A stretch of DNA of 29,485 nt from JAJEAD01 sp964420925. GTDB taxonomy: Bacteria > Pseudomonadota > Gammaproteobacteria > HK1. A program made the position numbers and the translations under genes. The stretch spans positions 1 through 29,485 of the forward strand of contig CAYQVB010000049.1 of the NCBI GenBank assembly GCA_964420925.1. The letters are read 5' to 3'. Positions 16,950 through 23,879 of the stretch are shown in pieces; positions within the stretch are counted from its first letter, which is position 1, and each line of letters opens with the position of its first letter. The notes under the pieces are model-generated. The model saw only the letters and a program-made list of their open reading frames with translations, made no database searches and had not been told where the DNA came from.

Positions 16950-17576
16950 ATGAGCACCAATCATCGCCATCACGGATCGCACGGGGCGCGGGCGCTTGCC
17001 GACCCGGAGCTCCGGGTCCGGGCCCTCGAATCGCTGCTCACCGAGAAAGGACTGGTGGACCCCGCCGCGCTCGATGCGATCACCGACTTCTACGAGAACC
17101 GGGTCGGGCCGCGCAACGGCGCCCGGGTCGTCGCCCGCGCCTGGACGGACCACGAGTTCAAGGGGCGCCTCCTGCGCAACGCCGGCGCGGCGATCGCGGA
17201 GCTCGGCTTCGAGGGGAGCCAGGGCGAGCACATGACGGTGGTGGAGAACACCCCCGAAGTCCACAACATGGTGGTGTGCACACTGTGCTCCTGCTACCCG
17301 TGGCCCACCCTGGGGCTGCCGCCGGTGTGGTACAAATCCCCCTCGTATCGCTCCCGCGCGGTCGCCGAGCCCCGCGGCGTGCTGGAGGAGTTCGGAGTCC
17401 GTCTCCCCGAGGATGTCGAGGTGCGAGTCTGGGACAGCACCGCGGAGATGCGCTACCTCGTCCTGCCGAGGCGCCCGGCCGGGACCGAGGGCATGAGCGA
17501 AGCAGCGCTCGCCGCGCTGGTGACGCGCGACGCGATGATCGGGGTCGACCTCGTCCGCGCGCCCGACACGGAGTAG
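16950..17576 (+). CDS. nthA: Nitrile hydratase alpha subunit, cobalt type
   Basis: A 208-residue alpha subunit. The metal-binding loop is C110-T-L-C113-S-C115. Thr between the first two Cys is the mark of the cobalt-containing enzymes, where iron enzymes have Ser. C113 and C115 are the ones oxidised to sulfinate and sulfenate. 'LGLPPVWYKSPSYRSRAV' after the loop is the conserved region that packs against beta. The enzyme hydrates nitriles to amides in the cytoplasm. ATG 16950 is preceded by a purine-rich AAGGAAAGCGGAG; an upstream in-frame extension runs into the end of the MFS gene and is a shadow. The beta gene follows after four bases. Thiocyanate hydrolase gamma subunit shares the same loop, but the beta partner and accessory gene favour nitrile hydratase. 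Confidence 0.93.
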   Translation: MSTNHRHHGSHGARALADPELRVRALESLLTEKGLVDPAALDAITDFYENRVGPRNGARVVARAWTDHEFKGRLLRNAGAAIAELGFEGSQGEHMTVVENTPEVHNMVVCTLCSCYPWPTLGLPPVWYKSPSYRSRAVAEPRGVLEEFGVRLPEDVEVRVWDSTAEMRYLVLPRRPAGTEGMSEAALAALVTRDAMIGVDLVRAPDTE

Positions 17577-17580
17577 TCCC

Positions 17581-18255
17581 GTGAACGGCGTACACGACCT
17601 CGGCGGCATGCACGGGTTTCCGGAGCTGGGCTACGAGCGCGACGAGCCGGTATTCCACCACGAGTGGGAGCGGCGCTGCTTCGCGCTCAACTTCGCCGCG
17701 GACTCGCTCGGCCGGTGGAACCTCGACATGTGGCGGCATGCCGCGGAGCGGATGGACCCGCACGAGTACCTGAACACGAGCTACTACGAGCACTGGCTGC
17801 ACGCGATGGAGACGCTGCTCGTCGAGCACGGCCTGCTGACCCGCGAGGAGCTCGAGGCCCGCCTCGCCGGTGACCTCACTCCCGTGGCACCGGCGCCGGG
17901 ACAACCAGCGGCGCTCGCGGCAGCCGAGGTGGAAGCGGCGCTCTTGCACGGAGAGCCCGCGGCACGCGACGTGGAGCGCCCCGCCCGTTTCCGGCCCGGC
18001 GACCGCGTGCGCACCGTCAACATGCACCCGGAAGGGCACACGCGCCTGCCCCGCTACGCCCGGGCAAAGCGGGGCATCGTGCGCGACGAGCACGGTGTGC
18101 ACCTCTTCCCCGACCGGCGCGCGGCGGGGGAGAGCGATGCCGCCGAACGCCTCTACAACGTCGAGTTCGACGCCCGCGAGATCTGGGGCGACGACGCGCC
18201 CCCCCGCGACACGGTGCGCCTCGACCTCTGGGACAGCTACCTGGAGCCGGCTTGA
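17581..18255 (+). CDS. nthB: Nitrile hydratase beta subunit
   Basis: A 224-residue beta subunit, near the usual length. It opens with the classic 'MNGVHDLGGMHGF', then 'YYEHWLHAMETLLVEHGLL' in the helical N-terminal half. The C-terminal SH3-like barrel begins 'FRPGDRVRTVN' and contains 'GHTRLPRYARAKRGIV', whose arginines bond to the oxidised cysteines of alpha. The start is a GTG at 17581, four bases after the alpha stop. The stop overlaps the TTG start of the accessory gene (TTGA). Together with alpha it forms the alpha-beta heterodimer that carries the cobalt site at the interface. Confidence 0.92.
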   Translation: MNGVHDLGGMHGFPELGYERDEPVFHHEWERRCFALNFAADSLGRWNLDMWRHAAERMDPHEYLNTSYYEHWLHAMETLLVEHGLLTREELEARLAGDLTPVAPAPGQPAALAAAEVEAALLHGEPAARDVERPARFRPGDRVRTVNMHPEGHTRLPRYARAKRGIVRDEHGVHLFPDRRAAGESDAAERLYNVEFDAREIWGDDAPPRDTVRLDLWDSYLEPA

Positions 18256-18653
18256 GCCGTCCCCGCCCTCCCCTGCGGCTCGACGAGCTGCCTGCGATCC
18301 CGAAAGACGACGACGGACCGGTGTTCGCCGCGCCCTGGGAGGCCCAGGCCTTCGCGATGGCGGTGGAGCTCCACGCCCGCGGCGCCTTCACCTGGAAGGA
18401 ATGGAGCGCAGCTCTGGGGCGCGAGATCGCCTCCGGAAACGAAAGCGACGGCGAAAGCGGCTCGACAAAGCCCTACTACGAGCACTGGCTGGCGGCGCTG
18501 GAACGTCTCGTGACAGAGAAGCGTCTCACGTCCACCGCGGAGCTCGCGACGCGCAAGGCGGCATGGAAGGCGGCGGCAGAGGCCACCCCCCACGGCGAAC
18601 CCATCGTGCTCGACGCGGCCGCGCGGGCCGCGGAAAGGCCTCCCGATTCCTGA
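18252..18653 (+). CDS. Nitrile hydratase accessory protein (cobalt-type activator)
   Basis: A 133-residue protein that looks like the helical N-terminal half of the beta subunit: 'PWEAQAFAMAVELHARGAF' and 'YYEHWLAALERLVTEK' parallel the beta sequence. Accessory proteins of this kind in cobalt nitrile hydratases bind alpha and insert the metal by swapping subunits, so the same role is expected here. The start is a TTG at 18252 overlapping the beta stop by four bases; no better ATG lies nearby. The C-terminus is rich in Ala and acidic residues, as in other activators. Gene order alpha-beta-activator differs from the beta-alpha-activator order of Rhodococcus but is found in proteobacteria. Confidence 0.85.
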   Translation: MSRPRPPLRLDELPAIPKDDDGPVFAAPWEAQAFAMAVELHARGAFTWKEWSAALGREIASGNESDGESGSTKPYYEHWLAALERLVTEKRLTSTAELATRKAAWKAAAEATPHGEPIVLDAAARAAERPPDS

Positions 18654-18707
18654 CCGGTAGCGGGTCAGCCTTCCTTCCGGTTCCGGTGATGGCGGCGCAC
18701 CCGGGCA

Positions 18708-18899
18708 TCAAGGATGTCGGGAATTCTCGGATGACTCGTCCCCGAACGTCTGAACGTGGAATGCGACAGCGGAGCGCACGTCTTCGAGCGCCGCCATGTA
18801 CGAGTCTCCTTGACCGACAACCACACCCTTCAAGCCCAGGGGATAGGCGACGTATCCGTCGGGATGCCTCTCCACCGCGATCTTGAACTGCTTTTCCAC
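18708..18899 (-). CDS. HicB-family antitoxin-like protein (orphan)
   Basis: A 63-residue protein with the HicB N-terminal fold: 'FKIAVERHPDGYVAYPLGLKG' then 'GQGDSYMAALEDVRSAVA'. This is the partial RNase-H-like domain of HicB antitoxins and related small proteins. There is no C-terminal DNA-binding domain. No HicA toxin gene is visible on either side: upstream is a 76-base gap to the PhyH gene and downstream a 54-base gap to the nitrile hydratase accessory gene. The start is a GTG at 18897-18899 with a GAGAG-like site upstream. It could be a stand-alone regulator, a leftover of a lost pair, or an antitoxin acting on a distant toxin. Confidence 0.7.
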   Translation of the reverse strand: MEKQFKIAVERHPDGYVAYPLGLKGVVVGQGDSYMAALEDVRSAVAFHVQTFGDESSENSRHP

Positions 18900-18943
18900 G
18901 GTCTGACTCTCTCGGCGCGTGTTGGCGGGCGGTGGAATCGGTG

Positions 18944-18969
18944 TTGCCCGCGGGCGGACGCGCTATGAT
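18944..18969 (+). promoter_or_regulatory. Candidate promoter for a leaderless PhyH transcript
   Basis: TATGAT (18964-18969) is a five-of-six match to the -10 box and lies six bases before the ATG at 18976, so transcription would begin at or next to the start codon. An upstream TTGCCC (18944-18949) is 14 bases away, short for a -35. No Shine-Dalgarno is present before the ATG. Confidence 0.35.
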
Positions 18970-18975
18970 GCCGCC

Positions 18976-19800
18976 ATGAACCGCGAGCCGCTCAATGCCG
19001 TCACTGCCGAGATGGTGGAAGCCTACCGGCGCGACGGCGCTGTCCATGTCCCGGGGGTGCTCGACGAGCAATGGGTGGAGCACCTGCGCGCCGCGGTCGC
19101 CCTCGCCCGCGCCCGACCGGGCCCCAACGCCCAGGATCACAGCATCGAAGGCGAGTCCGGCGGCTTCTTCAGCGACCTGCAGATGTCGCACCGGGTCCCC
19201 GCCTTCCTGCCCTTCATCACCGAGTCGCCGATGGGCGCGGTGGCCGCCGAGCTCATGGGTTCGCGCCGGGTCAACCTGCTGCACGACGCGATGTGGCTCA
19301 AGGAGGCGGGAAGCTCGCGCCGCACCCCCTGGCATCACGACCAGCCCTTTTACTGCATGGAAGGCGAGCAGATGTGCGTGATGTGGGTCGCGCTCGATGC
19401 GCATCCTGCGTCGGTGTCGCTCGCCTTCCTGCGCGGCTCGCACCGCTGGGGCCGGCGGTTCCGTCCCGAGCGCATCAACGGCGGCTGGTACGACGGCTAC
19501 GGCGAAGGCGACGGCTTCGAGGCCCCGCCAGTCGTCGAGGACGACCCCGCGCAATTCGAACGGCTGGCCTGGCCGATGCACGCGGGAGACTGCGTCGTGT
19601 TCCACGGCCTCACCCTGCACGGCTCCCCCGGCAACCACGAGGCGACGCCGCGCCGCGCGATATCGCTGGTGGTCGTGGGCGACGACGCGGTGTTCGTGGA
19701 GCGCGGGCGCGAGACCCAGCCGAGCTACGCAGGCCACGGCCTCGAGCCCGGCGATCCCATCGACTGCGACTACTTCCCCCGGATGTACACCGCGGCCTGA
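18976..19800 (+). CDS. Phytanoyl-CoA dioxygenase (PhyH) family Fe(II)/2-oxoglutarate oxygenase
   Basis: A 274-residue PhyH-like oxygenase. The iron-binding triad is visible as His and Asp in 'TPWHHDQPFYC' and a distal His in 'GLTLHGSPGN', followed by the 2-oxoglutarate-contacting Arg in 'TPRRAISLVVVG'. 'SLAFLRGSHRWG' is typical of the family. Reactions in the family include hydroxylation of small acids, amino acids, alkylphosphonates and halogenation-like chemistry, so the substrate cannot be named. I chose ATG 18976, which sits directly below a TATGAT box and lacks a ribosome site; the in-frame extension upstream to 18919 adds 19 unlikely residues. The glutamine-synthetase-like gene follows after 129 bases. 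Confidence 0.88.
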   Translation: MNREPLNAVTAEMVEAYRRDGAVHVPGVLDEQWVEHLRAAVALARARPGPNAQDHSIEGESGGFFSDLQMSHRVPAFLPFITESPMGAVAAELMGSRRVNLLHDAMWLKEAGSSRRTPWHHDQPFYCMEGEQMCVMWVALDAHPASVSLAFLRGSHRWGRRFRPERINGGWYDGYGEGDGFEAPPVVEDDPAQFERLAWPMHAGDCVVFHGLTLHGSPGNHEATPRRAISLVVVGDDAVFVERGRETQPSYAGHGLEPGDPIDCDYFPRMYTAA

Positions 19801-19929
19801 GGCGAAGATTCGTCTCCGGCGCTCGCCGGGCTGCGGCCCGCCAACCCACCCTCGGTAATCGGATACGCCTCGAGACGGGTACACCTGGGACGACCGGGAG
19901 ATCACGTTCTGACGGGAGGGCACCGACAC

Positions 19930-21243
19930 GTGGCGAGCGGCGAGCTGATTTTCCTGGTCTGGACCGATTTCGTGGGGGTCACGCGCACGCGCGGGGTGCC
20001 GGTCGCGGAGTACGAGCGGCGTCGGGGGCACGGTCTCGGCTGGGCGATGGCAGGGCAGGCGCTCACTCCCTTCGAGGACATCGCCGACAATCCATGGGGC
20101 TCCATGGGGGAGGTTCGACAGACACCCGTCGACGACACGCGGCTCCGAGTTCGTCTGCGGCCCGACCATCCACCGCTGCACATGGTGCTGTGCGACAGCC
20201 TCAATCCGGACGGCAGCCCCTGGGAGTGCTGCGGGCGGAGCTTCCTGGCGCGGGCGCTCACCGACCTGCATGCCGAGACGGGGCTGGATCTGAAGATTGC
20301 CTACGAGCACGAGTTCACCCTCCTCGGGGCGGATCTCGGTTGGGCGCCACCTTTCTCCCTGGACGCGGTGCGCCGAATCGCACCGTTCGCGGACCTCTGC
20401 ACGGCGGCGCTGCTCGATGCCGGAGTCGGTATCGAGACCTTCGAACCCGAGTACGGAGTGGGGCAGTACGAAGTGAGCTGCGGGCCCGCGGTGGGGGTTG
20501 CGGGGGCGGACCGCGTGTTGCTCGCCCGGGAAGTGATGCGGGAGGCTGCCCGACAGTGCGGGCTGCGCGCGACCTTCACCCCGAAGCCGGGCCCGGAGGC
20601 CGTCGGCAACGGGTGTCACGTCCACCTGAGCCTGTGGGACGAGAGAGGGCGATCCGCCGCCTTCGACGCCAAGGGCCCGGGTGAGCTCAGCGCCGTGGCG
20701 GCGAGCTTCGTCGCCGGCGTGCGGCGCCATCTCGCCGCGCTCTGCGCGCTGACCGCGCCGAGCCCCATCTCATACCTGCGCCTCGGCCCGCACCACTGGA
20801 GCTGCGGCTACGACGCAGTCGGCGTGCAGAACCGCGAGGCCGCCATTCGAATCTGCCCCTCGCCGGTCGCCGACCCCGCCGCCCGCGGTGACGCCTTCAA
20901 CATCGAATGCCGGTTCACCGACGCCACGGCCAACCCCTACTTCGCAATTGGCGCCATCGTGCGCGCGGGTCTCGAAGGCATTCGCGCAGGACTGCCCGCA
21001 CCGGTGCTGTTGAACCGGGACCCGGCAGATTTGAGCGACGCCGAGCGCGAGGCGCTGGGCATGAATGCGCTCCCCGCTTCGCTGGACGCGGCGGTGGATG
21101 CGTTCGAAGAGGACGCGCTCGCGAGGAGCTGGTTCACGCCCACCATGGTGGAGGCGTACACCGCGCTCAAGCGGCGTGAGGCGAAGGCCGGTGCTGATGC
21201 AACGCACGCAGACCTGTGCGAGCGGTACGTGCGGGCCTATTGA
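19930..21243 (+). CDS. Glutamine synthetase-family gamma-glutamyl ligase
   Basis: A 437-residue type-III-like glutamine synthetase homologue. Active-site elements are present: metal-binding glutamates in 'YEHEF' (E126, E128) and 'EPEYGVGQYEVSCGP' (E174, E181), His in 'GNGCHVHLSLWD' (H230, H232), Arg in 'QNREAAIRICP', and 'ECRFTDATANPY' (E326, R328). GlnA-specific adenylylation-site features are not seen. This group includes gamma-glutamylmethylamide synthetase and gamma-glutamylpolyamine synthetase, which join glutamate to an amine, so an amine substrate is more likely than ammonia assimilation. The start is a GTG at 19930 with GGGAGG about ten bases upstream. It lies between an oxygenase and an isochorismatase-fold hydrolase gene. 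Confidence 0.88.
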   Translation: MASGELIFLVWTDFVGVTRTRGVPVAEYERRRGHGLGWAMAGQALTPFEDIADNPWGSMGEVRQTPVDDTRLRVRLRPDHPPLHMVLCDSLNPDGSPWECCGRSFLARALTDLHAETGLDLKIAYEHEFTLLGADLGWAPPFSLDAVRRIAPFADLCTAALLDAGVGIETFEPEYGVGQYEVSCGPAVGVAGADRVLLAREVMREAARQCGLRATFTPKPGPEAVGNGCHVHLSLWDERGRSAAFDAKGPGELSAVAASFVAGVRRHLAALCALTAPSPISYLRLGPHHWSCGYDAVGVQNREAAIRICPSPVADPAARGDAFNIECRFTDATANPYFAIGAIVRAGLEGIRAGLPAPVLLNRDPADLSDAEREALGMNALPASLDAAVDAFEEDALARSWFTPTMVEAYTALKRREAKAGADATHADLCERYVRAY

Positions 21244-21351
21244 CCCGGTCGCCATTATCATGACGATCGCCCGCCTGCATCGGTCGGATAGCGGCGGGGC
21301 GGGAGTCGGACCGAGACATCCTCGATGCGCGGAGCGCAGGAGGGACACAGC

Positions 21352-22056
21352 ATGCGACGAAGCGAGATCGACGCCATACCGCTCGAAGGCGACGTGAGCT
21401 TTCGACAACGCGTCATCGAACCCGAGCGCGCCGCCGTGCTCGTGGTCGACCTGCAGAAAGGCGAGTATCACCCGGAGAAAATCCGGGGATACCCGGAAAA
21501 CGCGTACCTGTACGAGCGGATCCGCGATGTCGTCATCCCGAACGGCCAGCGTCTGATTGCCGCATGCCGGAAAGCCGGACTGGAAATCATCTACACGACC
21601 ATCGAGTGCCTGACCCGCGACGGCCGCGATCGCAGCCTCGACTACAAGGTGTCGGGGATCTTCGTCCCCCGGGGGTCGTGGCAGGCGGAGGTCATCGACG
21701 AGCTGCGCCCCGAGGAGGACGATATCGTCATCCCCAAGACTTCCTCCAGCGTGTTCAACTCCACCAACTGCGAATACGTGCTGCGAAACCTCGGCATCGA
21801 GTACCTCGTCGTGATGGGAATCCTCACCGACCAATGCGTGGAATCCGCGGTACGCGACGGCTGCGACCGCGGCTTTCTCATGACCCTGGTCGACGACGCC
21901 TGCGCAACCCACTCCGCGCACCGCCACCGTGAAGCACTACACGGATTCCGCGGCTACTGCCGGGTCCGCACCACTGCAGAGCTCATTGAAGAGCTCGACG
22001 CGATGGGTCGAGGGCGCCAAGCCTCGTCGAAGTCCGCCGCCGCGCCGGCTCGTTAG
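21352..22056 (+). CDS. Isochorismatase-fold cysteine hydrolase (amidase-like)
   Basis: A 234-residue cysteine hydrolase with the complete catalytic triad D33 ('VVDLQKGEYH'), K129 ('VIPKTSSSVFNST') and C162 ('GILTDQCVESAVRDG'), plus the cis-peptide region before the Cys. Relatives hydrolyse nicotinamide, N-carbamoyl compounds, ureidoacrylate and biuret, or vinyl ethers as in isochorismatase. Amide hydrolysis is the likely chemistry, fitting the nitrile hydratase 3 kb away. The ATG at 21352 has an ideal AGGAGGG eight bases upstream; an in-frame ATG at 21325 lacks one. The gap after the stop holds a weak hairpin that may end transcription. Confidence 0.88.
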   Translation: MRRSEIDAIPLEGDVSFRQRVIEPERAAVLVVDLQKGEYHPEKIRGYPENAYLYERIRDVVIPNGQRLIAACRKAGLEIIYTTIECLTRDGRDRSLDYKVSGIFVPRGSWQAEVIDELRPEEDDIVIPKTSSSVFNSTNCEYVLRNLGIEYLVVMGILTDQCVESAVRDGCDRGFLMTLVDDACATHSAHRHREALHGFRGYCRVRTTAELIEELDAMGRGRQASSKSAAAPAR

Positions 22057-22102
22057 CTTTTCCCGCCCATCAGGCCCGCCAGCCCACCGCCGCACCGGCC
22101 CG

Positions 22103-22120
22103 GCTCCTCCGACCAGGAGC
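22103..22120 (+). terminator. Weak hairpin after the hydrolase gene
   Basis: GCTCCT and AGGAGC form a six-base-pair stem with a six-base loop, followed by ATTT. The U-tract is too short for a strong rho-independent terminator, so the call is tentative. Confidence 0.3.
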
Positions 22121-22170
22121 ATTTCACGCTAGCCGAAGCGGTCCGTCCAACGCGACCTGCACGACTCGGG

Positions 22171-22196
22171 TGGATCCCCGCCTGCGCGGGAATCCA
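22171..22196. repeat. Proteobacterial intergenic palindrome
   Basis: TGGATCCCCGC and GCGGGAATCCA flank CTGC, giving 11-base arms with one mismatch. This palindrome (GGATTCCCGC..GCGGGAATCC) is dispersed in many proteobacterial genomes. A degraded relative occurs near 23699. Confidence 0.65.
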
Positions 22197-22385
22197 CGGA
22201 AAACAACGAGTCGAGACAAATGCGGTGGAAGCGTGAAACACTCCTGCCCCCCGACACCCCGGCATTGCCACGGGGATCATCTTGTTGCACAGTGGCGCGC
22301 GTTTGCGACTCGCGCCTCGGCCGAGGTCCGGCGCGGCGCGAGTCCGGTCGCAAGAGGGGACGGAGCCGATGGAGAAAGACCGCCA

Positions 22386-22925
22386 ATGAGCCGGGAGACG
22401 GGCAGCAATCGCGCCCTGCTCGGCCGGGATATCCTGGAGGCGATCAAGGAGAGCGGCATCGAGTTCGTGGTCTCGGTGCCCGACATCACCACCAGCGAGG
22501 GCCTGCTCCGCCCCCTGGCGAAGGACCCCGCGCTGCGCCACGTACGCGTCTGCAAGGAAGACGAAGGGGTCGCAGTCTGCGCCGGCCTCTCCTTCTGCGG
22601 GCGGCGGGGCCTGCTGATGATGCAGTCCACCGGCATGTACGACTCGGTCAACGCGATCCGCTCGGTGGCGGTGGAGTACGGATTGCCGATATGCATGCTC
22701 GTCGGGCTCCAGGGCGCGCTCGCCGACGAGGACCCCCGCGAGTCTGCGAAGCACATCGTGCGCGTCGCGCAACCGGTGCTCGATGCCCTCGGCGTGACTC
22801 AGCATCTGCTCCAGCACGCCGAGGACGTCGCCAAGATCCGCCCCGCCATCGACCATGCCTACGCGGCGTCCGAGCCGGTAGCCCTTCTCGTAGGAGCGAT
22901 GTTGCCCGCCCATGATGAAACGTGA
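22386..22925 (+). CDS. Sulfopyruvate/phosphonopyruvate decarboxylase-like alpha subunit (ThDP Pyr domain)
   Basis: A 179-residue protein consisting only of the N-terminal Pyr domain of a ThDP decarboxylase. The cofactor-activating Glu is E60 in 'CKEDEGVAVCAGLSF', followed by 'MMQSTGMYDSVNAIRS', a hallmark of sulfopyruvate decarboxylase alpha (ComD) and the equivalent half of phosphonopyruvate decarboxylase. The partner domain is encoded by the next gene, which overlaps this one by 14 bases. Together they would decarboxylate a 3-carbon 2-oxo acid bearing sulfonate or phosphonate to the matching aldehyde. ATG 22386 is preceded by GGAG 11 bases upstream; longer frames begin inside the intergenic repeat. 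Sulfopyruvate versus phosphonopyruvate cannot be decided by eye. Confidence 0.82.
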   Translation: MSRETGSNRALLGRDILEAIKESGIEFVVSVPDITTSEGLLRPLAKDPALRHVRVCKEDEGVAVCAGLSFCGRRGLLMMQSTGMYDSVNAIRSVAVEYGLPICMLVGLQGALADEDPRESAKHIVRVAQPVLDALGVTQHLLQHAEDVAKIRPAIDHAYAASEPVALLVGAMLPAHDET

Positions 22926-23478
22926 CGAGTGCCTCAGAATCCTCGCGCGGCACCACACCGACCAGATCGTGGTGCCGCTCTACCAGGCCGCCTTCGAGTG
23001 GAGCGCGATCAAGCCCTGGCCCCTCACCTACTACGGATTCGGTGCGATGGGGCTCGGCTCCTCGCACGGGCTCGGCCTCGCGCTCGGCCGCCCCGACAGG
23101 CGGGTCATCGTGCTCGACGGAGACGGCAGCCTGCTCATGAACCTCGGCACTCTGGTGACCATCGCCGAGGTCGCGCCGCCGAATCTCATCCACTTCGTGT
23201 GCGAGAACGGCACCTACGAGGCCAACGGCGCGCACCCCATTCCGGGCCGGGGGGTGCTGAGCTTCGCCGGATTCGCGCGGGCCGCGGGCATCGAGAAGGT
23301 CTACGAGTTCAGCGACATCGACGAGTTCGAGCGCGGCATCGCCGACCTGCTCGAGGAGCGCGGCCCGGTCTTCGTCGACCTCAAGGTCGAGAAGGGCGGA
23401 GACTACGAGTACCGGTGGGACCTCGTGCACGGCCCGGAGTCCCGCCGCACCTTCCGCGAAGCGCTCGAGCGGGCTTGA
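22912..23478 (+). CDS. Sulfopyruvate/phosphonopyruvate decarboxylase-like beta subunit (ThDP PP domain)
   Basis: A 188-residue protein that is the C-terminal ThDP-binding domain alone. The diphosphate/Mg motif is G70-D71-G72-S followed about 26 residues later by N99 ('FVCENGTYEANG'). 'TYYGFGAMGLGSSHGLGLAL' before it is typical of the ComE/Ppd family. It overlaps the alpha gene by 14 bases (start ATG 22912, or the ATG one codon later), so the two subunits should be made in equal amounts. The C-terminus ends shortly after the domain, with no fusion. Downstream there is a 400-base gap before the peptide transporter gene. Confidence 0.85.
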   Translation: MMKRDECLRILARHHTDQIVVPLYQAAFEWSAIKPWPLTYYGFGAMGLGSSHGLGLALGRPDRRVIVLDGDGSLLMNLGTLVTIAEVAPPNLIHFVCENGTYEANGAHPIPGRGVLSFAGFARAAGIEKVYEFSDIDEFERGIADLLEERGPVFVDLKVEKGGDYEYRWDLVHGPESRRTFREALERA

Positions 23479-23563
23479 GCGGGGCCCACACTTCGCCCCG
23501 GGACCATCGCCGGAGAACACGCCGGCGATGCCTCTCTTCAGTTTGCGTACAACTTGCGGCCAT

Positions 23564-23581
23564 CGTTACCAATCCGTAACG
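23564..23581. promoter_or_regulatory. CGTTAC/GTAACG dyad
   Basis: CGTTAC and GTAACG are separated by six bases about 90 bases after the beta-subunit stop. It may be a protein-binding dyad or a weak hairpin; no U-tract follows. Confidence 0.25.
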
Positions 23582-23650
23582 CCGCACGCTCGCCCGATTC
23601 CGATAGACTGGAATCCCATTTGGCAGGAACCTGCCATATCCCCTTGTTTT

Positions 23651-23729
23651 CCATGAATTCCCGTTCATCGAGGGAATGACCTTGCCGATGCCGGTGATGT
23701 CATTCCCCGGGTGAGCAGGAGTCCACCAC
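23651..23729. repeat. Degenerate intergenic repeat block
   Basis: GGGAATGAC (23672-23680) and GTCATTCCC (23699-23707) are perfect inverted arms, and a smaller TTCCC/GGGAA pair lies just to the left. The right arm continues into a degraded form of the proteobacterial GTCATTCCCGC..GGAATCCACC repeat, related to the palindrome at 22171-22196. Confidence 0.45.
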
Positions 23730-23879
23730 AGTGCAGGAGAGCATGGGAACTTCGCCACCAGCGAGACGTCGGCGGCGACCTGCCCAGCATGCAGTAGCCC
23801 AAAGTGATAACTCGCCGCCCGCCCGACACGTACGGCAATCGCCGCTGCTCCACTTGCCGCACCCGCTCAGGAGATCGTG

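Larger units (their letters stand above)
22057..22385. other. Intergenic region with palindromic repeat
   Basis: These 329 bases contain no supported gene. They hold a hairpin just after the hydrolase gene (22103-22120) and a 26-base dispersed-type palindrome (22171-22196). The promoter of the following decarboxylase pair should be here, but no convincing -35/-10 pair was found. Confidence 0.6.
23479..23879. other. Intergenic region with inverted repeats
   Basis: About 400 bases without a supported gene and with lower GC than its flanks. It holds a short dyad (23564-23581) and a repeat-like block (23651-23729). Short open frames here look like antisense translations of repeat sequence. The promoter of the SbmA-like gene is probably here but could not be assigned. 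Confidence 0.55.

Noticed and set aside
19827..19840. CGGGC/GCCCG hairpin after the PhyH gene
   Set aside because: A five-base stem with no U-tract is expected by chance in such GC-rich sequence.
21240..21261. TTGACC and TATCAT as a promoter for the isochorismatase-fold gene
   Set aside because: The spacer is only ten bases, too short for a sigma-70 promoter.
23381..23758. 125-codon minus-strand open frame over the repeat block
   Set aside because: It starts in an intergenic repeat and continues antisense to the beta-subunit gene. No family motif is present.
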